A stretch of 12,007 nucleotides of DNA, taken from positions 1 to 12,007 of the forward strand of contig JALNYB010000032.1 in NCBI GenBank assembly GCA_023230065.1, given 5' to 3'. The translations under genes were made by a program, and so were the position numbers. The notes beneath the pieces are model-generated. The model was given only the letters and a program-made list of their open reading frames with translations. It did not search any database and was not told the DNA's origin. Shown here one piece after another: positions 7,650 through 12,007 of the stretch. How positions within the stretch are numbered: position 1 is the stretch's first letter; every line of letters starts with the position of its first letter. This stretch comes from Candidatus Methanomethylophilaceae archaeon (GTDB lineage: Archaea > Thermoplasmatota > Thermoplasmata > Methanomassiliicoccales > Methanomethylophilaceae).

Positions 7650-7859
7650 TTTCTCGAGTGCTTTGATACGGGCCTGTTTCTCAATTCCAGCTTTCTCAGT
7701 CCAAGCGGTGGTCCTTGCCACTCTCTTCAACAAGATCATGTTCTTATAACATTTATTGGAATCGAAATTATAGACAGTTCCGTCCTTTTTGACATACATT
7801 TTGCCGGTTCCGGGTTCAATCTCTGAGCCGCAGAAAGAGCACTTCTTAATATCAACCAT
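7641..7859 (-). CDS. rpl24e: 50S ribosomal protein L24e
   Basis: A 72-residue L24e with [21 protein letters not shown] and a basic helical end. It binds 23S rRNA on the large subunit. Family members in archaea normally carry a CxxC/CxxxC zinc site. Here the first pair is Cys7 and Cys10, but the second pair reads FDSNKC, so Asp33 replaces the expected Cys and only Cys37 remains. The start at 7859 was preferred over the in-frame GTG at 7868 because AGGTGA (7870-7865) is properly spaced for 7859 and the GTG lies within it. The S28e stop TGA is part of that SD. Confidence 0.95.
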   Translation of the reverse strand: MVDIKKCSFCGSEIEPGTGKMYVKKDGTVYNFDSNKCYKNMILLKRVARTTAWTEKAGIEKQARIKALEKKE

Positions 7860-7864
7860 CGAGT

Positions 7865-8080
7865 TCACCTACCCATTCCGAGTTTTCTGGCTTCTCTGGA
7901 TGTCTCTCTCAGCATGAGAATATCTCCCATTCTGACTGGACCCATGATGTTCCTGGTGATGATCCTACCTTTGTCGCGGCCGTCTAATACACGGACCTTG
8001 ACTTGGGTAGCCTCTCCAGTCATCCCTGTGCGGCCGATTATCTCGACCACTTCAGAGGGAATGCTATCAGTGTCTACCAT
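7865..8080 (-). CDS. rps28e: 30S ribosomal protein S28e
   Basis: A 71-residue S28e, a single OB-like fold of the small subunit. The conserved parts are [43 protein letters not shown] and the C-terminal [11 protein letters not shown]. Length is normal. The ATG follows AAGGTGA (8092-8086) by 5 nt and lies 11 nt after the L7Ae stop. The initiation context AGGTGAACTGAATG is nearly the same as that of L24e (AGGTGAACTCGATG). Confidence 0.97.
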   Translation of the reverse strand: MVDTDSIPSEVVEIIGRTGMTGEATQVKVRVLDGRDKGRIITRNIMGPVRMGDILMLRETSREARKLGMGR

Positions 8081-8091
8081 TCAGTTCACCT

Positions 8092-8457
8092 TCAGTTCTT
8101 CAGTGCTTTAACAGCTTGGGCGATTTCTTCACAAAGGGGCTTTCCTCTTCCGACATCAATAATTGCGATAGATGCGGTAGGCTTGTCGAGTCCAATTGCA
8201 TTTCCGAGCTCTGCTTTGCTGGGGACATAAACATATGTTACATTCCTCTCTTCACAAAGTGCTGGCATGTGTGCAAGAATCTCTGGGGGATTGACATCTA
8301 CTGCCATAATCACGATTGCTGCGTCACCGCGCTCTACAGCTTTGGTGACTTCGTTGGTTCCTTTTTTTATCTTTCCGCCGTCTCTTGCAATTTCTGCAAG
8401 GGAGTAGGCTTTGTCGGAAAGCTCTTTGGGTGTCTCAAACTTTACAAATACAGACAT
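8092..8457 (-). CDS. rpl7ae: Ribosomal protein L7Ae, kink-turn binding
   Basis: A 121-residue L7Ae. It binds kink-turn RNA in 23S rRNA, box C/D and H/ACA guide RNAs and RNase P of archaea. The RNA-binding signature [17 protein letters not shown] is present at about residues 28-44, followed by [24 protein letters not shown] and [16 protein letters not shown]. The start MSVFVKF at 8457 is preceded by GAGGT at 8469-8465; the longer in-frame ATG at 8499 adds 14 residues ([10 protein letters not shown]...) that family members lack, so it was rejected. It is the first gene of the operon L7Ae, S28e, L24e, Ndk, IF2. The leader contains candidate regulatory structure described separately. Confidence 0.97.
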   Translation of the reverse strand: MSVFVKFETPKELSDKAYSLAEIARDGGKIKKGTNEVTKAVERGDAAIVIMAVDVNPPEILAHMPALCEERNVTYVYVPSKAELGNAIGLDKPTASIAIIDVGRGKPLCEEIAQAVKALKN

Positions 8458-8460
8458 TTT

Positions 8461-8514
8461 AATTACCTCTTTCCGGTGTCTAGCACCGTCATCATTCATC
8501 GGCTCTTAAAGAGC
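8461..8514 (-). promoter_or_regulatory. Structured L7Ae mRNA leader with k-turn-like hairpin and anti-Shine-Dalgarno
   Basis: In the mRNA sense, a stem CGGUG (8488-8484) / CACCG (8478-8474) with loop CUAGA is flanked on both sides by GA (8490-8489 and 8473-8472), allowing tandem sheared G-A pairs as in a kink-turn. The 5' side reads AUGAUGA, identical to a box C core. The Shine-Dalgarno run AAAGAGGU starts within this element. Upstream, CUCUUU (8513-8508) can pair either with the adjacent AAGAGC (8507-8502) or with AAAGAG of the SD (8472-8467). L7Ae repression of its own mRNA by a leader k-turn has been reported in Sulfolobus; operation here is inferred. The C-stem next to the bulge is weak. 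Confidence 0.5.
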
Positions 8515-8534
8515 AATCCGTCTAATCTATCTTA

Positions 8535-8543
8535 GTATATATT
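8535..8543 (-). promoter_or_regulatory. Probable TATA box of the L7Ae operon
   Basis: The minus strand reads AATATATAC, preceded by CGACAAAC, which resembles a TFB recognition element. The predicted transcription start near 8512 would place the anti-SD at the very 5' end of the leader. A second candidate, TTTTATATG at 8592-8584, would give a leader of about 100 nt. Confidence 0.5.
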
Positions 8544-8544
8544 G

Positions 8545-8556
8545 TTTGTCGACAAA
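8545..8556. repeat. 12-bp perfect palindrome next to the L7Ae TATA box
   Basis: TTTGTCGACAAA is perfectly self-complementary and touches the upstream edge of the predicted TATA box. Half of it can be explained as a TFB recognition element; the symmetry could instead mark an operator. The run of six T on the minus strand (8559-8554) that overlaps it could also end transcripts from the upstream glycosyltransferase gene. Confidence 0.4.
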
Positions 8557-8604
8557 AAATTACTATCCAAACACTTCTGAGTCCATATAAAACTTTAACG
8601 GACA

Positions 8605-8650
8605 GGACTCGTGTTTAGTATGAAATATATATGAACCAGATCACGAGTTC
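8605..8650. repeat. Inverted repeat downstream of the membrane glycosyltransferase gene
   Basis: ACTCGTG at 8607-8613 and CACGAGT at 8642-8648 are exact inverted copies separated by 28 AT-rich bases; on plus-strand RNA the stem extends to nine pairs with one G-U. It lies 20-65 nt past the stop of the minus-strand gene ending at 8670, so it could fold in that gene's 3' UTR. The long loop makes a classical terminator unlikely. Confidence 0.3.
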
Positions 8651-8669
8651 AGATTGTTCAAGATAGAAC

Positions 8670-10052
8670 TTATTTTATCTCCTGTAATTCACAATTCTGT
8701 ACAACTTCGGAACATGATAAATCTAAAATATTCCTCTCATTCAAAAGATAGAGAATGATCTGCGAGAGTATTAAGAACATCATCACATCGCGTATAATAT
8801 TCAACACAGGAAATAACTCATAATACGGTCCGAGAGTTCCAATCTGATACGATAATGCTACTATCAAAATAGCCAATACTGCTATCGGAATGTTAATCTT
8901 TTTTTCGTTTATAACTACCAAAAACGGTATGAGGGCATATAACCATATTACGTATTGAGTTGAGAACACTTTGTTAACAAGCATAAATGTCATCAATACT
9001 GCTAATGAATATATCATTACATCACGTGCAAAATCTCTGTAACTAGAATTATGGCTAACCTTATTCACATGATATAGTATCAACATCCAAATTAGTATAA
9101 TTGCCAACGCACTAACTGCAGACCAATATGGCAATAAAAAGCTGCAGATAGGGCTGATGATGTCAGACGTATCGCATGAAGGCACTATTGTAGCAGTCGT
9201 AAATCCCAAAGATGCTAAATTCTGCACTATCACTGCAACAATACTCTCTACCTGAAAACCACGAACAGAATGAAAACCAACAAAAGATAATATATCACTG
9301 ACAGAAACAGACAACAAAAGCAACGGTACTGCTGCGACAAAAGCTACACACAAACATGCAACTATACCCTTCTGAACATTCTTCACTCTCATTGTATCTT
9401 CTTTATCTGCAAGATTCATAATTATGAATATCGGAATTAAAAAAATAGGATAGATTTTTATCAGAGCAGCAAAGGCCATTACAACATAACTGAATGTATA
9501 CTTCTTATCACAGAACAAATACAAAGATATGAACGTAAATGCTGCGACAATAATATCGAATTTTCTTATCATCTGATCAAAATAAAGTACGATAAATATC
9601 ATGAAAATGGTTGACACTAGATATTTGTTTACTTTCATCTTTTCTGCAATCTTGATCATAAAATACAATGTTAGAACTGAAAAAAATACAATTTCTACTC
9701 CATACAAAACAACATATGTATGCATTTCAGAGGTGAACATTGATGGTATCATGAAAAATACCAATGAGAACGGTGGAAACTCGAAAACAAAATCTTTATA
9801 AGGGATCTGCCCCGCTTTAATGGCCTCTGCGTGTTTATAAAAATTCACAACATCATTATCAGCACCATTTCCATTAGCAGTGTATATAATGAGTAGCGCC
9901 AACATGATAATGGCGGAAACAACCAATATAACTAGATTCGTATGGTCCTTGAATACTTTGTATATGACCATTGATTCTGAACAGTCAGATACCGGTATCT
10001 TTTGAAAATCTCCTGTTGATTTTAACATTATCCTAAATACCGTATACGACAT
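8670..10052 (-). CDS. GT-C fold polytopic membrane glycosyltransferase, GT87/DUF2029-like
   Basis: A 460-residue integral membrane protein with many hydrophobic segments, the first at about residues 40-57. It is followed by an extracytoplasmic loop with acidic residues, ADNDVVNFYKHAEAIKAGQIPY (about 64-85), the expected position of the catalytic Asp in GT-C enzymes. Later landmarks are ALIKIYPIFLIPIF and VFSTQYVIWLYALIPFL, typical of the GT87 group. Such enzymes transfer sugars from polyprenyl-phosphate donors on the outer face of the membrane, for lipid, S-layer or N-glycan decoration; donor and acceptor are unknown. Met9 (10028) is a possible start, since a TATA-like TTTAATA near 10060 would place transcription after the first ATG. 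The gene is divergent from a second GT-C gene and upstream of, but not obviously joined to, the L7Ae operon. Confidence 0.82.
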   Translation of the reverse strand: MSYTVFRIMLKSTGDFQKIPVSDCSESMVIYKVFKDHTNLVILVVSAIIMLALLIIYTANGNGADNDVVNFYKHAEAIKAGQIPYKDFVFEFPPFSLVFFMIPSMFTSEMHTYVVLYGVEIVFFSVLTLYFMIKIAEKMKVNKYLVSTIFMIFIVLYFDQMIRKFDIIVAAFTFISLYLFCDKKYTFSYVVMAFAALIKIYPIFLIPIFIIMNLADKEDTMRVKNVQKGIVACLCVAFVAAVPLLLLSVSVSDILSFVGFHSVRGFQVESIVAVIVQNLASLGFTTATIVPSCDTSDIISPICSFLLPYWSAVSALAIILIWMLILYHVNKVSHNSSYRDFARDVMIYSLAVLMTFMLVNKVFSTQYVIWLYALIPFLVVINEKKINIPIAVLAILIVALSYQIGTLGPYYELFPVLNIIRDVMMFLILSQIILYLLNERNILDLSCSEVVQNCELQEIK

Positions 10053-10179
10053 ACAATATTAAATAAATCAGACACCTCAAATCTCACTTCCCAATCAATT
10101 TCGAACGTCTTCGTACATATTTGCCTTAATATAATCAATAAGTCTGTATAATTAAATAGAATCATTTCTATGCCCAAAC
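10053..10179. promoter_or_regulatory. Divergent promoter region between the two GT-C genes
   Basis: These 127 AT-rich bases must carry both promoters. On the minus strand TTATTTAATATTG near 10066-10054 is TATA-like. On the plus strand CTTAATATAAT (10125-10135) and GTATAATTAAAT (10146-10157) are candidates. A 6-bp hairpin, ATAGAA-TCAT-TTCTAT (10156-10171), ends 8 nt before the plus-strand ATG. There is no clear Shine-Dalgarno site on the plus strand. Choice among these elements is uncertain. Confidence 0.4.
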
Positions 10180-11577
10180 ATGGAATTTTACGGGTTGAAA
10201 GTTGCTGGCATACCTTCAGCCATCTTGTCGTTCGTAAAAAAACCTGTAATTGTAATACTCATAATCGGTCTCATAATTCGCTTAGTGTTGGCTCCATTCT
10301 TCACGTACGATTTCGATATGAAAGGCTGGGCTCTTGTCATTGAAAATATCAACAGTGGAAACGGATTATACGATTTAGCTGGTTACTATTACACCCCCGT
10401 ATGGGGATATTTCATAGGCCTACTATCTACTGTACAAGACCTCTTTCTAAATATAAACGTCCTGGGCATCAGATTTACAGATCTTTTACCTATTGAGTCA
10501 CTTCAATGCGTATATCATACTGCCACAACAACTACAGTCTCTTTCAATTTATCAATGAAATTTCCACTTATGCTGTGTGATGTACTTGTCGGGTACCTTA
10601 TCTATTGGCTAATAAAGGACAGAACAAACGGGGACAGTAAGAAAGCCACATGGGGATTTGCGTTATGGTTTCTATGTCCTACTATAATCTACATGTCCGG
10701 GATTCAAGCACAATTCGACACGTTGTCTGCACTACTGCTGATGCTAACGATCATTGCATTTTACAAGGACAGATGTTTTCTTGGCGGTATGCTATTTGCT
10801 ATGGCCACACTTACCAAATTCTTCCCTGCATTCTGTATTTTCGTATTCGCAGCATATATAATCGTTAAACATCGTGACGACAAGCTTGTCTTGAGAAAAC
10901 TTCTTATGACGGTATTAGGAGGATCTTTGATGGCCTTGGCTATCATGATGCCTCAGATATTGGACGGTACTGTCTCGGATGCTATGTCATTCATGTTTGG
11001 AAGAATGGAGACATATCCTAACCTCTTAGTAGCAACACACAGCGTGTTTGGAATGATTGTTTCTGTTCTGGGTGCATTTTACTTCGGATATCGGATGTAT
11101 AAGACCGATCAAAAAGATGCTGATACTAAACTGTTCGATTATCTGCTTTTTGCATTGACCGCAGCGATGATGCTGTCCGTTACGCCACAATATATGATAG
11201 TCATGATGCCTATGCTGATTTTCAAAATCATGACATCCGATCGCGGATATCTCATCTGCTGGATACTGATCTCCTTGGGATCATTCTTCGCAGCACTCAG
11301 CATTAATAATTTCTCGCTTCTCACATCGTCTGGAGAATTTTTAAATATCGTATCTCCAGAATGGATAATATCCATGATGCAAGGATTCGAGACAGAGTTT
11401 TTAGGCTTCACCGGTATGGTGTGGGCAAACGCCATCTCAGAAATCGTAGAGTATATAGGACTTATACTGATATTGGCATTCTGCTTTGAGAAATGGATTG
11501 GAAAACACAGTCCTAAAGCTAAAATCTGTATCGAAAGAATAAAAAGAATAGGATGGAAAAAAGATCATGAAATCTGA
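10180..11577 (+). CDS. GT-C fold polytopic membrane glycosyltransferase (second copy)
   Basis: A 465-residue polytopic membrane protein. After the first membrane segment (about residues 22-41) comes TYDFDMKGWALVIENINSG, with Asp44 and Asp46 in the position of the GT-C catalytic acid, then GLYDLAGYYYTPVWGY. Further landmarks are IQAQFDTLSALLLML, ATLTKFFPAF and SVTPQYMIVMMPML. The last two correspond in position to IKIYP and STQYVIW of the divergent gene, so the two are probably distant paralogues. This one also resembles the PIG-M/ALG-like branch (QFD...). It probably acts on a polyprenyl-phosphate-linked sugar at the cell surface. The start at 10180 is the first ATG of the frame. The C-terminus is a Lys-rich cytosolic tail (ERIKRIGWKKDHEI), and the last 11 bases overlap the next gene. 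Confidence 0.8.
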   Translation: MEFYGLKVAGIPSAILSFVKKPVIVILIIGLIIRLVLAPFFTYDFDMKGWALVIENINSGNGLYDLAGYYYTPVWGYFIGLLSTVQDLFLNINVLGIRFTDLLPIESLQCVYHTATTTTVSFNLSMKFPLMLCDVLVGYLIYWLIKDRTNGDSKKATWGFALWFLCPTIIYMSGIQAQFDTLSALLLMLTIIAFYKDRCFLGGMLFAMATLTKFFPAFCIFVFAAYIIVKHRDDKLVLRKLLMTVLGGSLMALAIMMPQILDGTVSDAMSFMFGRMETYPNLLVATHSVFGMIVSVLGAFYFGYRMYKTDQKDADTKLFDYLLFALTAAMMLSVTPQYMIVMMPMLIFKIMTSDRGYLICWILISLGSFFAALSINNFSLLTSSGEFLNIVSPEWIISMMQGFETEFLGFTGMVWANAISEIVEYIGLILILAFCFEKWIGKHSPKAKICIERIKRIGWKKDHEI

Positions 11578-12007
11578 TTCACATATAGTTGCCATTGCAG
11601 TAATACTTATCGCGATGATGCTAATAGGCGAGATTGTCGTATACACATCTGGTACTGATAGTTTCAACGCGGATGCCACTATAACTGATGACAGTGACGG
11701 AATAGGATATTCCGTATCATCTTCTGGATCCAACACATACTCTGTACTCATCACAGATAATGATTCTTTCAAATCTATTGACACCCTCTATATATATTAC
11801 GACAGCACGTACGAATCGAATTATCAACCGGTAACTGTTGCTGTAGGTGCAAAGGCACTGACACAAGAATATTACATTGAACAACTCATAAAAACCGTAG
11901 AATACAGAGGATTATCTAACGTTATAACCGTAGACGCCGATGAACTCGAAGATCTTATGAAACAAGATACATCGTCTTCCGGACAAGCTGTCGTAGTTAT
12001 CTCAGGA
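11567..12007 (+). CDS. Membrane-anchored extracytoplasmic protein of unknown function (3' end outside window)
   Basis: An open frame of 147 codons runs from ATG 11567 to the last base without a stop. Residues about 7-27 (IVAIAVILIAMMLIGEIVVYT) form one hydrophobic segment close to the N-terminus, a signal anchor or uncleaved signal peptide. Beyond it the chain is Ser/Thr/Asp-rich (SGTDSFNADATITDDSD), as in archaeal surface proteins, followed by an alternating, beta-rich part and a possible alpha/beta region (EYYIEQLIKTVEYRGLSNVITVDADELEDLM...SGQAVVVISG). I do not recognise the family. The start overlaps the end of the GT-C gene by 11 bases in another frame and follows GGATGG, so the two are almost certainly co-transcribed; a partner or an acceptor of the glycosyltransferase is possible but unproven. 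Confidence 0.75.
   Translation, partial: MKSDSHIVAIAVILIAMMLIGEIVVYTSGTDSFNADATITDDSDGIGYSVSSSGSNTYSVLITDNDSFKSIDTLYIYYDSTYESNYQPVTVAVGAKALTQEYYIEQLIKTVEYRGLSNVITVDADELEDLMKQDTSSSGQAVVVISG

Noticed and set aside
8458..8499. Fourteen-residue N-terminal extension of L7Ae from the ATG at 8499
   Set aside because: The extension ([10 protein letters not shown]...) is not a family feature and spans the structured leader and the SD of the ATG at 8457.
8458..8669. tRNA or other structural RNA gene in the gap upstream of L7Ae
   Set aside because: No cloverleaf arms or T-loop consensus were found on either strand; only the leader structures and an inverted repeat are visible.

Overview
The window is archaeal and very probably from a methanogen. 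It encodes archaeal/eukaryote-type ribosomal proteins (L7Ae, S28e, L24e, S6e), the gamma subunit of aIF2, an aIF5B-type IF2, and a protein whose C-terminal part I recognise as methanogenesis marker protein 8, a family essentially confined to methanogens. Several promoters look archaeal (TTTATA-like boxes about 25 nt before the inferred starts). None of the 11 assigned genes whose stop lies in the window ends in TAG. Together with the moderate-to-low GC, this fits a Methanomassiliicoccales-like (Thermoplasmata) methanogen, but the order is an inference.

Layout. Positions 1-917 (+) hold the 3' part of a fused MsrA-MsrB methionine sulfoxide reductase whose start lies before the window. It converges with a class I SAM methyltransferase (921-1598, -). 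A short divergent promoter region (1599-1781) separates that gene from a cyclophilin fused in frame to methanogenesis marker 8 (1782-3092, +). The fusion gene converges with, and shares four stop-codon bases with, a translation operon read on the minus strand: S6e, aIF2-gamma, Fcf1-like PIN nuclease (5095 down to 3089). Upstream of it is a second minus-strand translation operon: L7Ae, S28e, L24e, nucleoside diphosphate kinase, aIF5B/IF2 (8457 down to 5396). The 300-base gap between the two operons holds the S6e promoter and a doubtful 69-codon ORF.

From 8670 to the end the content changes to membrane/surface biology. Two GT-C-fold polytopic membrane glycosyltransferase-like genes (8670-10052, - and 10180-11577, +) are divergently arranged. 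The second overlaps by 11 bases the start of a membrane-anchored, Ser/Thr/Asp-rich extracytoplasmic protein that runs off the window. This part is more AT-rich to the eye and less conserved.

How the parts relate. The two central operons supply initiation factors, ribosomal proteins and NTP homeostasis; most of their genes have clear Shine-Dalgarno sites, some built over the preceding stop codon. The L7Ae leader has structures (a stem flanked by tandem GA, and an anti-SD sequence with two mutually exclusive partners) that suggest L7Ae autoregulation. The cyclophilin-marker 8 fusion has a junction one base from a stop codon followed by a start codon, so the two-gene ancestor can be inferred. 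I found no IS element, CRISPR array, tRNA or rRNA.
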